From: Singulisphaera sp.
GTDB taxonomy: Bacteria; Planctomycetota; Planctomycetia; Isosphaerales; Isosphaeraceae
DNA length: 64,000 nt
Reading direction: 5' to 3'
Assembly (NCBI GenBank): GCA_027451445.1
Contig: DAIDJG010000463.1
Location: 1 to 64,000 of the forward strand
A model generated the notes under the pieces. It did not search any database, had not been told where the DNA came from, and saw only the letters and a program-made list of their open reading frames with translations. Shown here one piece after another: positions 18,392-27,821 of this stretch. Position 1 is the first letter of the stretch; every line of letters begins with the position of its first letter. The position numbers and the translations under genes are program-made.

Positions 18392-19947
18392 GCACGATCT
18401 TGATGTTAATGGCGGCGGCAGCTTCGACCACCGCGGCTGAGAAACCCGCGCCGGTGACCCCGATCGATCGGCAGCCGTATGCCATCAAGGCTTATCTAGC
18501 GATTGATCCCGACGCCCGGATCGACACCCAGGGACGGGCGGTCCTCGTGCGCCGCTGGGCCAAGCTCGTCGACCGGTTCGTCGGCGCCCCGTGGGACCTG
18601 TCGATCGTGGCGGAGGAAGGACCGCTCACGACGCTGCCGCTCGACGCGCTTTTGCCCGCGACATTCGATGACGCCTCCGAGGGGGGCGATAAAGTCTGGG
18701 CGCTCCGCATCGTGGGCGAAGGGTCCGGTTTGGCGCTTTCGGGACGCGAGTTTGATACCGCGACCGGTCGCCTGGGGCCAATTCACCGCCGAAGTGCGCC
18801 GTACCGGCCGGACCTGCCTCGTGACTTGCTCGAACTGGCCCTGGAGGTGTTCGCCCCTTCGGCGGTCGTCGGTGAGTCGTTCGCCAAGCACGTCTCGATC
18901 ACCGTGCGGGGGGCGTCGCTCGAAACGGCGAGTCCGATTGGTCGCGTGGTGAAACCGGGTTCCGTGTTTCAGCCACTCCGCATGATCCCCGGGAAGGGAA
19001 AAGGGGGTAAGACCCTCGTACTGGAGATTCCGTTCAGCTACCTCCAGGTCGAGACTCTCGAAGGGCCAGTCGCGCGCTGTACGATCTCAAGCATTTATCC
19101 GAATCCGCTGACGAAACAGATGGTGCAAGCGAGTTCGTTCGTTGCGCTCGGTTTGAGTCCTGGAAAGTCGCCGACTCATTTGAGATTCGTATCGAAAGGC
19201 GACAAGGTTCCCGCGGCCGGCTACGTCCTGACAGCGAGGACGGGCGCCGAGGGCATCCCTCGCGAAGTCGGGATGACGGACCGCGACGGTCGAATTGTTG
19301 TCCCCGCCGGCTTCGCCGACAGTCTAGTCATCCTGCGCTTGCTGGCTGGGAACGTGGAACCGATGGTGGAGTTCCCCGCGATGCTCGGCGAATCGTCGAG
19401 GGAACGGACAATCACGATCGATCCCAAGCCGCAGACCGTCGCATTCGAGACCCAGCTCGACTCGATCCGCGACACCGTGATCGACCTCGTCGCGATTCGA
19501 GCGCGTTTCGAAGCCCGTCTGAAAGCCAGACTGGAAGGTGAGGATTGGACGGCGATCGACGCGATCTTGAAGGAAGTGTCAGAATTGCCCGCGAAGGCGA
19601 CGTTTACGGAACAGCTTGCCAAGATGAAGGATGAGGCGGCTCATCTGCAAGCGAAATCGAAGGTGCCGATTCTGACGAAAACCGCACAAGCAGAGTTCAG
19701 CGACGTGCAGAACCTCGTCGACCGTTATCTGGACGACGAAACCTTTAACGCCTATAGGGACGCCGTCGACCGATACCGTCGCGAGGCCGCAGCTCCCAAG
19801 AAGGCGGGTGCGGCTCCCCCGGCACCGAGTAAGCCGGCTTCCGCCGCCACGGCCAAAACGCCAGCGCCGCAGGCTCCCGCGTCCAGCGTACCGGATCCTG
19901 CCAAAACGCCCGCAAAAACACCGCCGGCCGGGTCAATCGCGTTTTAG
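18367..19947 (+). CDS. Exported protein of unknown function, last gene of the envelope operon
   Basis: The ATG at 18367 lies inside the end of the upstream gene and starts a signal peptide (MVRTRLLVGTILMLMAAAAS, cleavage near TAA-EK), giving 526 aa. The middle is predicted beta-rich (LVLEIPFSYLQVETLEGPVARCTI, GREVGMTDRDGRIVVP-like carboxypeptidase-regulatory repeat). The C-terminal third is helical (FEARLKARLEGEDWTAIDAILKEVS), and the tail is Pro/Ala/Lys-rich, which is typical of a flexible surface linker. No enzyme motif is seen. The 25-nt overlap makes coupled translation with the SBP-like gene likely. Confidence 0.8.
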   Translation: MVRTRLLVGTILMLMAAAASTTAAEKPAPVTPIDRQPYAIKAYLAIDPDARIDTQGRAVLVRRWAKLVDRFVGAPWDLSIVAEEGPLTTLPLDALLPATFDDASEGGDKVWALRIVGEGSGLALSGREFDTATGRLGPIHRRSAPYRPDLPRDLLELALEVFAPSAVVGESFAKHVSITVRGASLETASPIGRVVKPGSVFQPLRMIPGKGKGGKTLVLEIPFSYLQVETLEGPVARCTISSIYPNPLTKQMVQASSFVALGLSPGKSPTHLRFVSKGDKVPAAGYVLTARTGAEGIPREVGMTDRDGRIVVPAGFADSLVILRLLAGNVEPMVEFPAMLGESSRERTITIDPKPQTVAFETQLDSIRDTVIDLVAIRARFEARLKARLEGEDWTAIDAILKEVSELPAKATFTEQLAKMKDEAAHLQAKSKVPILTKTAQAEFSDVQNLVDRYLDDETFNAYRDAVDRYRREAAAPKKAGAAPPAPSKPASAATAKTPAPQAPASSVPDPAKTPAKTPPAGSIAF

Positions 19948-19967
19948 ACGCTGCCGGTCGTTTCTCA

Positions 19968-20311
19968 TGCCAGGGCCGGACGGGCGGGTCATGCACGCGG
20001 AAATGCAGATTGGCGACTCGCGGATCATGTTGGCAGCCGAGCACCCCGAGATGAGTGCTTTCGGGCCGAAGACGCTGAAGGCCTCGCCCGTCAGTCTCAT
20101 GCTGTGCGTGGAAGACGTTGACACTCGCTTCAACCAGGCCGTTGCGGCAGGTGCAACCGTGAAGCGGCCACTCCAGGATCAGTTCTACGGCGACCGCTCC
20201 GGCGGCGTGGAAGACCCGTTTGGTCACCACTGGCACATCGCGACGCATAAGGAGGATGTGCCCCCGGATGAACTCGAGCGTCGTATCGCGGCGATGAAAC
20301 CGCGGGGTTGA
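19968..20311 (+). pseudogene. VOC/PhnB-type glyoxalase-fold protein lacking its N-terminal third
   Basis: The reading frame from the ATG at 19968 begins MPGPDGRVMHAEMQIGDSRI and continues through MLAAEHPEMSAFGPKTL, VEDVDTRFNQAVAAGATVKRPLQDQFYGDRSGGVEDPFGHHWHIATH. This is the familiar PhnB/VOC sequence, but intact members have about 35-40 residues before MPGPDG that form the first beta-alpha-beta unit. Upstream the frame runs antisense-like through the tail of the preceding gene and shows no such residues. It begins 20 nt after that gene's stop. It is probably a remnant left by a deletion; a functional short protein is less likely. Confidence 0.6.
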
Positions 20312-20379
20312 TTCCCCATAGCGGCCGAGTCAACGCATTCCTGGCCGGGGCAAGGCGCGCCGACCTACGAAAGAGGTTC

Positions 20380-20958
20380 TCAAACCGCACTCGCCTCGGC
20401 CGGTTCGTTCGCCGACGACGAACCGCCGAACAGCTTCATCAGCTTTGCCCCTCCCTTGAAGAGGCGCTGAAGGGCCGGTGTGGAGAGGTGATCGATCTGG
20501 CTGTACCACTGCGTCACCATGCGCGTGAACTCAAGCATTTTTTCAAGTTGTTCACGCGTGTACTCTTCGGAGGCATCGCCCGATTTCGCTTCTTTGACAC
20601 AGTGCTCGAGCAGCGCGATCGTCGGATCCATCTCCCGTCGTTTCCGCTCCGCCATGATGACGCGGAAGGTCTCCATCACGTCCTTGAGCGCTTCGAACCG
20701 GTCGCGACGGTCGCCAATAATATGGACGCGACGCACGACGCCCCAAGTGATGAGCTCCCGCAGGCTCGTGGAGACGTTCGATCGACTCACGTCGAGCAGC
20801 TTGCTGATCTCCTCCGCATCTAGCGGCTCGGGCGAAACAAACAACAGCGCGTGAACCTGGGCCATCGTACGGTTGATGCCCCACGCCTGGCCCATCTCGC
20901 CCCAGTGGAGAACGAATTTCTGTGCAGCGGGTGTCAGAGTCACGATATGTTCCGCCAC
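20380..20958 (-). CDS. GbsR/MarR-family transcriptional regulator
   Basis: This 192-aa protein starts with GTG. The winged helix-turn-helix occupies about residues 10-85: WGINRTMAQVHALLFVSPEPLDAEEISKLLDVSRSNVSTSLRELITWGVVRRVHIIGDRRDRFEA. This is the GbsR signature, with GINRTMAQVHALL and the SRSNVSTSLREL recognition helix. A long helical C-terminus follows. Family members sense small osmolyte-like ligands or act as repressors. The neighbours do not name its target: it is convergent with the VOC remnant and divergent from the DUF1549 gene at 21289. Palindromes just upstream (20973-21003) could be an autoregulatory operator. Confidence 0.9.
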   Translation of the reverse strand: MAEHIVTLTPAAQKFVLHWGEMGQAWGINRTMAQVHALLFVSPEPLDAEEISKLLDVSRSNVSTSLRELITWGVVRRVHIIGDRRDRFEALKDVMETFRVIMAERKRREMDPTIALLEHCVKEAKSGDASEEYTREQLEKMLEFTRMVTQWYSQIDHLSTPALQRLFKGGAKLMKLFGGSSSANEPAEASAV

Positions 20959-20972
20959 GTCTGCTCAAACAG

Positions 20973-21003
20973 TTTCTACAGAAAGGATACTCCTGCCGGC
21001 AGG
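20973..21003. promoter_or_regulatory. Candidate operator palindromes upstream of the GbsR-type gene
   Basis: TTTCTACAGAAA at 20973-20984 is an inverted repeat with a 2-nt centre. A perfect 12-bp palindrome CCTGCCGGCAGG follows at 20992-21003. Both lie 15-45 nt upstream of the regulator's GTG start, where a dimeric winged-helix repressor would be expected to act. The remaining bases up to 21288 show no gene. Binding is inference. Confidence 0.3.
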
Positions 21004-21288
21004 TGGTCGCAAGAGGCTGACCTCTCTTTCGATCAATCCGACATGGGTTTTCCCCTGTCGCCATATCGTTCATTTTCAGTGCCGGGCGAGGCCAAGACCG
21101 GGCATCCCGGACGAACAAGCTCGTCCGTTGCAACACACGAGTCTGAAAGAATCGATCCTGATGGCGAATGTTTGTCAGAGGGACTTGCAGAATTGGTCCT
21201 AGCGTATTAGGATTAACGACTGGCCGCTGACGTTTGTCATTTCTTCGAACGCGTCGACTTCCGACCGACGGGAACGGGAGTTCCATCG

Positions 21289-23823
21289 ATGGCCCGTCGC
21301 CGACTTCTCCACTCGATTCTGGCTGTTGCAACGCTCCTCAGTTTGTGGGGTTGTGCGCGGAACACGGAACCGACGCCGGCCGTGGGTACCGTACTCGCAC
21401 CAGCGATCAAACCCGCGGCTGCCAAGGTCGATCCGGAGCGCCCGGTTGAAGCGCCGAAGCCGCCGCCGTTGCGAGTGAGTCCGTCTGAGTTGACACTTCT
21501 GCCCGGCGATGAAGGAGCTCAGCTCGTCGCCCACGAAGAAGGCACTCACGGGGGTTTGGTGGACCTGACTGGGAAAGCGGAGTGGTCCGCCGAGCCGAAA
21601 GGTATCGTCGCGATTGAGGAAGGCGGATACGTTCGCGCCCTGGCATCGGGGACGGTGACTGTTCGGGCGAACGTTGAGGAAAGGCAAGGAACCGTCAAGA
21701 TCGAGGTGCCCGGCAAAGTCGAACACAGTTGGAGCTTCGCCGAGGACATCGTGCCGATACTGACCCGCGCCGGGTGTAACACGGGCGGGTGCCACGGGCG
21801 AGCTGACGGTCAGAATAGGTTTCACCTGTCGCTGTTTGGCTACGATCCGGCCGGAGATCACCAGGCGCTGACGCATGACTCGGGGCAGCGCCGTCTTTCC
21901 CGGATGATGCCGGAGCAAAGCCTCCTCCTGGGAAAGGTCACCGGCCGGGTTCCGCACGGCGGCGGTCAGCGCATCATTCCGAATTCTCCCGAATACCGGA
22001 CACTCGCCGACTGGATCAAGGCCGGTGCCCCCGAGTCGCAAGGGTCGACTCACGGCGCCTTGACGAAGCTGAGCGTGGATCCCGGTGATGCCCGGCTCGA
22101 CGCGCCTGGCCCGTTGCAACTGCGGGTGATCGCACGGTTTGCCGATGGTCACGAGCGCGACGTGACCCGGTTGGCGAACTATCGCGTGAACGACGACTCC
22201 GCCGCTTCCATCGATCCCCAAGGGCAGGCCAAGCTCCTTCGACGCGCCGAGACCGACCTGGTGGTGCGCTATCGGTCGCAGGTCGTGAGCACACGGCTCG
22301 CCACCTTGATCAATCCTGATTTGAAGTTCGACTTCGCCCATCTACCCAAGCGCAACTTCATCGACGACGAGCTTTGGAAGCGGCTCGAGTCGCTCAAATT
22401 GCCGCCCAGCCCTCCGGCCAGCGATGCGGCCTTCTTGCGGCGAGTCTCACTCGACCTGACCGGCGAGCAACCGCTACCCGAAGACGTGCGTGAGTACATC
22501 GCCAATGAGGATCCCGATAAGCGGGTCAAACTTGTCGACGGACTGCTCGCGAAACGCGAGTTCATCCTGTTTTGGCGGATCAAGCTCGGCGACATGCTTC
22601 AGATCACGTCCGCACGCTTCGGTAACGGGGCGGCGAAGTATCAGGCCTGGATCGACGAGCAACTGTGGAAGAACACGCCGTGGGACCAGACCGTCCGAAC
22701 GCTCCTCACCGCGCTCGGGAAGCCCGAGGAATTCGACGGCGGGCCGGTCAACTACGCGCTCGACGGCCCCGATCCCAAGATCCAGGCCGAACAGACCGCA
22801 CAACGATTCCTGGGCCTCCGCATTCGCTGTGCGCAGTGTCACGACCACCCCTTTGACGTCTGGACTCAGGACGACTATTTCGGACTTGCCGCGTGTTTCG
22901 CCAAAGTTCAGCGCAGCGGCGGTGGGGGAATGCAAGGCAAGGTCGAAGTGAAGGTCAACCCGAGCGGCGAAGTCGAACATCTTCGCACCAAGAAACCCGC
23001 GGCCCCGCACTTGCTCGACGGTTCCGCCGTGACCGTCGCCAAGGACGAAGACCCTCGCAAGGCGCTCGCGGACTGGATGACCAAACCGGATAATCCTTAC
23101 TTCGCGCGGGCGATGGCCAACCTGGTGTGGGCGCAGTTCTTTGGTAAGGGAATCGCCGACCCACCCGATGACTTGAGCCGGGCCAATCCCCCCGTTCACC
23201 CGGAATTGCTTGACGCTTTGGCCAAACACTTCGTCGCGCACAAGTTCGACCTGCGCGACTTGATCCGGACGATCGTGACCTCCGAAGCATACGGTCTCTC
23301 CTCTGCGACCGTTCCGGGTAACGAGCAGGACACGCGCCTCTTCTCTCATCACATCGCGCGCCCGCTCACAGCGCATCAGATGGCGGACGCCATTGCGCAG
23401 GTCACCGAAGTGAAGAACCGCTACCCCGGCGCGAATCCCAAGCGGCTGGCGATCGAGGTCCCCGACCCGACGACCGCGAGCCAGATTCTCGACACATTCG
23501 GACGCTGTTCGAGGGCCAACGGCTGCTCGAGTGTTGCGACCCCTGCTCTGAGCCTGGGGCAGTCGCTGCTGTTGATGGGCGGCGACATCATCGAGAGCAA
23601 GATCGAGAACTTGAACGGCTACATCTCAAACATGTTGTCGCTGCAGCCCGAACCGGACGAGATCGTGGAAAACCTTTACCTGCGCACGCTCTGCCGGCCC
23701 GCGACGCCCGAAGAAGTTTCGCGCTGGTCCGCGGAGTTGAAGCAGGCGAGTTCGTTGCGGGACGCATCCGAGGATCTTCTCTGGGCTTTGCTCAATTCAC
23801 GCGAGTTCGCGTTCAACCATTAG
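21289..23823 (+). CDS. DUF1549/DUF1553 (PSCyt-type) lipoprotein with Ig-like domain
   Basis: This 844-aa protein starts with a lipoprotein signal ending in a lipobox-like LWGC (Cys22). A Big_2-like Ig domain follows (PSELTLLPGDEGAQLV...LASGTVTVRANVEERQG). Then a cytochrome-like segment carries CNTGGCH (CX4CH), the DUF1549 domain (FIDDELWKRLESLKLPPSP, AFLRRVSLDLTGEQPLPEDV), CAQCHDHPFDVWTQDDYFG with a canonical CXXCH, and DUF1553 (PDNPYFARAMANLVWAQFFGKGIADPPDDL...). Such proteins are abundant in planctomycetes, pair with DUF1501 proteins, and are probably outer-surface or periplasmic haem proteins of unknown reaction. The DUF1501 gene follows after 63 nt. Confidence 0.9.
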   Translation: MARRRLLHSILAVATLLSLWGCARNTEPTPAVGTVLAPAIKPAAAKVDPERPVEAPKPPPLRVSPSELTLLPGDEGAQLVAHEEGTHGGLVDLTGKAEWSAEPKGIVAIEEGGYVRALASGTVTVRANVEERQGTVKIEVPGKVEHSWSFAEDIVPILTRAGCNTGGCHGRADGQNRFHLSLFGYDPAGDHQALTHDSGQRRLSRMMPEQSLLLGKVTGRVPHGGGQRIIPNSPEYRTLADWIKAGAPESQGSTHGALTKLSVDPGDARLDAPGPLQLRVIARFADGHERDVTRLANYRVNDDSAASIDPQGQAKLLRRAETDLVVRYRSQVVSTRLATLINPDLKFDFAHLPKRNFIDDELWKRLESLKLPPSPPASDAAFLRRVSLDLTGEQPLPEDVREYIANEDPDKRVKLVDGLLAKREFILFWRIKLGDMLQITSARFGNGAAKYQAWIDEQLWKNTPWDQTVRTLLTALGKPEEFDGGPVNYALDGPDPKIQAEQTAQRFLGLRIRCAQCHDHPFDVWTQDDYFGLAACFAKVQRSGGGGMQGKVEVKVNPSGEVEHLRTKKPAAPHLLDGSAVTVAKDEDPRKALADWMTKPDNPYFARAMANLVWAQFFGKGIADPPDDLSRANPPVHPELLDALAKHFVAHKFDLRDLIRTIVTSEAYGLSSATVPGNEQDTRLFSHHIARPLTAHQMADAIAQVTEVKNRYPGANPKRLAIEVPDPTTASQILDTFGRCSRANGCSSVATPALSLGQSLLLMGGDIIESKIENLNGYISNMLSLQPEPDEIVENLYLRTLCRPATPEEVSRWSAELKQASSLRDASEDLLWALLNSREFAFNH

Positions 23824-23886
23824 CGTCATCGAACCAAGAGTCATCGTTTCGCGATTATCCGAGCCCCATTTTCCGGGAGCCCTTCG

Positions 23887-25218
23887 ATGCCCACCTCCGC
23901 GAACGTCCGGCCGTGCCGCGGTCCCAGCCGCCGCGAGTTGTTGCGAGTTGGCTTGCTCGGTACGTGGGGTCTCGCACTGGAAGACCTGCTACGACTGCGC
24001 GCGTGGTCTGCGGACACCGGCGCCACGCAGCCTGGAAAAGCGCGCAACTGCATTTTGATCTGGCTCGCCGGCGGACCATCCCATATCGATACATTCGATC
24101 CCAAGCCGGACGCTCCTGCGGACGTCAAGGGAGAGTTCAAGCCGATCGACACTTCCGTCGCTGGCTTGAAGATCAGCGAAGTCTTCCCGACGCTCGCGCA
24201 GTCGATGCACGAGGTGACGCTCATCCGAAGCGTGACGTCCCCCGAGGCCGACCACGACCGGGCGGCCCACCACCTGCTGACGGGGTATCGGCCGTCGCCA
24301 GCGTTGGTGTATCCGAGCTACGGGAGCGTCGTGGCGAAGGCGCGTGAAGGGAAGCGAGGCGTTCTACCGCCCTACGTCGCGGTACCCGATGCACCCTTGT
24401 TCGCGTCGAGCGGATACCTGACCCCGGCGTACGACCCGTTCGCAGTGAATGGCGATCCAAACCAGGCGGGCTTCCGGGTGCGCAACCTGACGCCTCCCGA
24501 CCGGCTGACGCTCGAGCGGCTCCGTCGTCGTCGCGAGATGGTCAAGGCGCTCGACAGCTTCGCCAAGGAAGTCTCGGCGACGCCCTTGACGGCAAGTCGC
24601 GACCAGTTCGCGGAGCAAGCCTACGACCTGCTCACCTCCAGTGCGGCCCAGGCGGCATTCCGCATCGAGGAGGAGTCGGACAAGGTTCGCGAGAACTATG
24701 GCCGGACGCCGTTCGGACAATCGTGTCTTCTTGCCCGCCGCTTGATCGAAGCCGGCGTTTCCTTCGTGACACTGAACGACCGCGGAATGGGCCCGCTCGG
24801 TTGGGATACACACCAGCAGAACTTCCCGACCATCAAGAACACACTCGCTCCTCCGCTCGACAAGGGACTCTCGGCGCTCCTCGCCGACCTCTCCGAACGC
24901 GGACTGCTTGCCAACACGTTGGTCATCATGATGGGAGAGTTTGGTCGTACGCCCACGGTCAACAAGATGGCCGGCCGCGATCATCACGGACGCGCGAACT
25001 GCGCTCTCCTTGCGGGTGCGGGGATGCCGAAGGGGCTCGTCCTGGGTCGTACCGATGCGAAGGCGGATTCGCCCGTGGAGCGGCCCGTCACGCCGGCCGA
25101 CCTTGCGGCCACTCTGTATACGGCTCTCGGCATCGATCCGAACTTCCAGTTCGAGACGCCCGATGGCCGGCCGGTTCGCCTGGTTGACAACGGCAAGACG
25201 CCGAGCGAGTTGCTTTGA
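23887..25218 (+). CDS. DUF1501 (sulfatase-like fold) protein with Tat-type leader
   Basis: This 443-aa protein has a twin-arginine leader (SRRELLRVGLLGTWGLALE). Its DUF1501 landmarks are CILIWLAGGPSHIDTFDPKPDAP near residue 55, LIRSVTSPEADHDRAAHHLLTG, NYGRTPFGQSCLLARRLIEAGVSFVTL, GWDTHQQNFPTIK, MMGEFGRTPTVNKMAGRDHHG and PVTPADLAATLYTALGIDP. The family belongs to the alkaline phosphatase/sulfatase clan, with metal-ligand-like Asp/His in GRDHH. Its role with DUF1549/1553 partners is unknown. Tat export implies folding, and perhaps metal loading, before export. It is co-directional and close to its PSCyt partner, so it is probably in the same operon. Confidence 0.9.
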   Translation: MPTSANVRPCRGPSRRELLRVGLLGTWGLALEDLLRLRAWSADTGATQPGKARNCILIWLAGGPSHIDTFDPKPDAPADVKGEFKPIDTSVAGLKISEVFPTLAQSMHEVTLIRSVTSPEADHDRAAHHLLTGYRPSPALVYPSYGSVVAKAREGKRGVLPPYVAVPDAPLFASSGYLTPAYDPFAVNGDPNQAGFRVRNLTPPDRLTLERLRRRREMVKALDSFAKEVSATPLTASRDQFAEQAYDLLTSSAAQAAFRIEEESDKVRENYGRTPFGQSCLLARRLIEAGVSFVTLNDRGMGPLGWDTHQQNFPTIKNTLAPPLDKGLSALLADLSERGLLANTLVIMMGEFGRTPTVNKMAGRDHHGRANCALLAGAGMPKGLVLGRTDAKADSPVERPVTPADLAATLYTALGIDPNFQFETPDGRPVRLVDNGKTPSELL

Positions 25219-25324
25219 GGTAAGGTCGAGCCCGCGCGGTGGCCATCACGGTTGCGGCCGGTGCGGATTCATGCTCTGATCGGGGAATCACGAGTCCCTT
25301 TTCCCGATTTCGAGTAAGAGAGCC

Positions 25325-27307
25325 ATGGCCACTGTGCGCGATCGTTTCCTGGATCTGGTGGAGTCTACCGATTCCGCGGTGTACGCCGTTCAGACGAAGG
25401 CCGAAGGGCCTGCGGGTTCGCTGCCGCTCAGCGATGAGATGCTTCGCGAGTGGCCGTCCGGCGACCTTTTCGGCCTGAGCCAGAACGCGGGGATGGGGTG
25501 GGATCCGTCGCTGGTCGATCGCGATCCGTTTCTCATCCTGAGCACTCAGGGCGGGTTGCGAGCGCCCGACGGCACACCCATCGCGCTGGGATATCACACT
25601 GGCCACTGGGAGATTGGCCTGCTCGTTCAGGAGGCTGCCGAGGAACTGAAGTCGCTCGGTGTTGCGCCCTTCGCGGGGATGGTTTCGGATCCCTGCGACG
25701 GACGCACACAGGGCACTGCCGGCATGATGGACAGCCTCCCGTATCGCAACGACGCGGCGATCGTCTTCCGCCGGTTGATTCGCTCTCTGCCGACTCGCAA
25801 GGGGGTGCTCGGCGTCGCGACGTGCGACAAGGGGCTCCCGGCCATGATGCTCGCGCTCGCTGGCTCGAAGCACCTTCCCGGAGTGCTCGTACCGGGAGGA
25901 GTCACCCTTCCGCCCAAAGAGGGCGAAGACGCCGGCAAGATCCAATCGATCGGTGCGCGCTATTCGCACGGCGAAATCTCGCTCTTCGAGGCTGCGGAAC
26001 TCGGGTGTCGCGCGTGCGCCAGTCCGGGAGGTGGATGCCAGTTCCTCGGCACTGCGGCCACTTCGCAGGTCGTCGGCGAGGCTCTGGGGTTGTCCCTTCC
26101 CCACTCGGCGCTCGCACCGTCCGGCCAACCCATCTGGCGCGACACCGCCCGGCGCTCCGCCAGGGCGCTCGTCGAACTTGCTCGGAACGGACTGACCACA
26201 GCTCAGATCCTCACAGAGGCCTCGATCCGCAACGCAATGACCGTCCACGCGGCGTTCGGCGGCTCGACGAACCTGCTGTTGCACATTCCCGCGATCGCCT
26301 TCGCCGCAGGCTTGCCGAGGCCCACAGTCGAGGACTGGCATTCGATCAACGTCAAGGTTCCCCGCCTCGTCGACGTGCTGCCCAACGGCCCAACCTATCA
26401 TCCGACCGTCCGCGCATTCCTCGCCGGGGGCGTGCCCGAAGTCATGTTGCATCTGCGCACGTTAAGCCTGCTCGACGAAAGCGTGCTCACCGCGACCGGT
26501 CAGTCTCTGGGACGGGTTCTCGACTGGTGGTCCCAGAGCGATCGGAGAAAACAGCTACGCCAATGCTTGCACGAGCAAGATGGCGTCGACCCCGACGATG
26601 TGATCATGACTCCAGAACGGGCTCGGGAACGAGGATTGACCAGCACGGTCACCTTCCCTCGCGGCAATCTCGCGTCCGAGGGCTCAGTCATCAAGAGCAC
26701 GGCCATCGATCCAACGGTCGTCGATCCCGACGGCGTTTACCGCAAAACCGGACCTGCCCGCGTTTTCACGCGAGAACGCGACGCCATCGCCGCGATCAAG
26801 GGTCAAGGCACTCACCCGCTCAAGCCCGGCGATGTCCTCGTGCTGATTGGGCGGGGCCCATTAGGGGCGGGGATGGAGGAGATCTTCCAGATTACCTCCG
26901 CGCTCAAACATCTGTCGTTCGGCAAGCACATCGCAGTCTTGACCGACGCTCGATTCTCGGGAGTATCGACCGGGGCCTGCATTGGACACATCGGGCCCGA
27001 AGCGCTCGCTGGAGGGCCAATCGGCAAGGTGCGCGATGGCGACCTCGTGCGCATTGTCATCGACCGCGTTCGCCTCGAAGGCTCGGTGGACCTGGTAGGA
27101 GCGGACGGACAGGAGTTCGGTATCGAGAAGGGTACGCAGGTGCTCTCGGCGCGTGAACCCCACCCCATGCTTTCTCCGGACCCCAACCTGCCTGACGACA
27201 CGCGGCTGTGGGCGGCCTTGCAATCCGTAGGCGGCGGAACGTGGGGCGGCTGCGTCTATGATACCGAGGCGATTGTCACGGCTCTTCAGAGAGGCAAACA
27301 GGGCTGA
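25325..27307 (+). CDS. yjhG: YjhG/YagF-type sugar-acid dehydratase (IlvD/Edd family)
   Basis: This 660-aa protein has the length and landmarks of the YjhG/YagF branch rather than IlvD. Fe-S or metal ligands lie in [35 protein letters not shown] and [24 protein letters not shown]. It also has [24 protein letters not shown] and the C-terminal [29 protein letters not shown]. Characterised YjhG/YagF enzymes dehydrate D-xylonate to 2-keto-3-deoxy-xylonate; a sugar-acid substrate is likely here but unproven. It stands alone, 106 nt after the DUF1501 gene, without an aldolase or transporter nearby. Confidence 0.9.
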   Translation: MATVRDRFLDLVESTDSAVYAVQTKAEGPAGSLPLSDEMLREWPSGDLFGLSQNAGMGWDPSLVDRDPFLILSTQGGLRAPDGTPIALGYHTGHWEIGLLVQEAAEELKSLGVAPFAGMVSDPCDGRTQGTAGMMDSLPYRNDAAIVFRRLIRSLPTRKGVLGVATCDKGLPAMMLALAGSKHLPGVLVPGGVTLPPKEGEDAGKIQSIGARYSHGEISLFEAAELGCRACASPGGGCQFLGTAATSQVVGEALGLSLPHSALAPSGQPIWRDTARRSARALVELARNGLTTAQILTEASIRNAMTVHAAFGGSTNLLLHIPAIAFAAGLPRPTVEDWHSINVKVPRLVDVLPNGPTYHPTVRAFLAGGVPEVMLHLRTLSLLDESVLTATGQSLGRVLDWWSQSDRRKQLRQCLHEQDGVDPDDVIMTPERARERGLTSTVTFPRGNLASEGSVIKSTAIDPTVVDPDGVYRKTGPARVFTRERDAIAAIKGQGTHPLKPGDVLVLIGRGPLGAGMEEIFQITSALKHLSFGKHIAVLTDARFSGVSTGACIGHIGPEALAGGPIGKVRDGDLVRIVIDRVRLEGSVDLVGADGQEFGIEKGTQVLSAREPHPMLSPDPNLPDDTRLWAALQSVGGGTWGGCVYDTEAIVTALQRGKQG

Positions 27308-27517
27308 GCGTTCGCGATGGGAATTACGGAGGCACACTTGGACATGATTCTGCCGCCCAGGTACGTTGGGTTTCAACTTACGAGTGTGCCGGAGAAGCTC
27401 CGTGAGGCGGAACCACCAAAGTACGATGTCCTTTCTACGGGCGTTGTGATGAAGCAGGTCGTTTCGTTTTGGCTCGATCACGCTTGCGATCGCTATCTCG
27501 ACGTTCGCGTTCGCTTA

Positions 27518-27684
27518 GAGTCTGTCCCAATAGGGCGGGAAGCGAGAAATGGGGACTGGCTCCGGACGTCTTCGGACGGTGCCTGTCCCCATTTCTCCGC
27601 TCCGCCGGAAAACGGGGACAGGCACCTCGAAGACTCGGAGCCAGTCCCCGTTTTCCGGCTCCGCTCCACTTCCGGGACAGACTC
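27518..27684. mobile_element. MITE-like element, copy 2 (TIR plus 3-bp target duplication)
   Basis: A 167-bp element with perfect 11-bp terminal inverted repeats (GAGTCTGTCCC at the left, GGGACAGACTC at the right). It is flanked by TTA on both sides (27515-27517 and 27685-27687). Its internal arms at 27551-27590 and 27614-27649 are complementary and nearly identical to those at 7986-8090. It fills much of the 514-bp gap between the dehydratase gene and the convergent TPR gene; the rest of that gap holds no supported gene. The different target triplet (TTA here, TCA in copy 1) argues for separate insertions. Confidence 0.8.
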
Positions 27685-27821
27685 TTACTTGAGTCTTGCC
27701 ACCGGGAGTCTATCGCTCCGAGTTCCTTCGCGGCGTGTCTGGAGGAACGGAGTCCGTTCGCGACTCCAGGCGCACGGGAACTCGCCGCAGCCATAAGCAA
27801 AGACTGGTCTCTGGAGCACCT

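Noticed and set aside
21199-22341. 380-codon minus-strand frame opposite the first DUF1549 gene
   Set aside because: It is a shadow of the real gene; the plus strand encodes haem motifs and domain signatures, the minus strand none.
25088-26452. 454-codon minus-strand frame opposite the YjhG-type dehydratase
   Set aside because: Antisense shadow caused by high GC; no leader or motif, while the plus strand is a clear enzyme.
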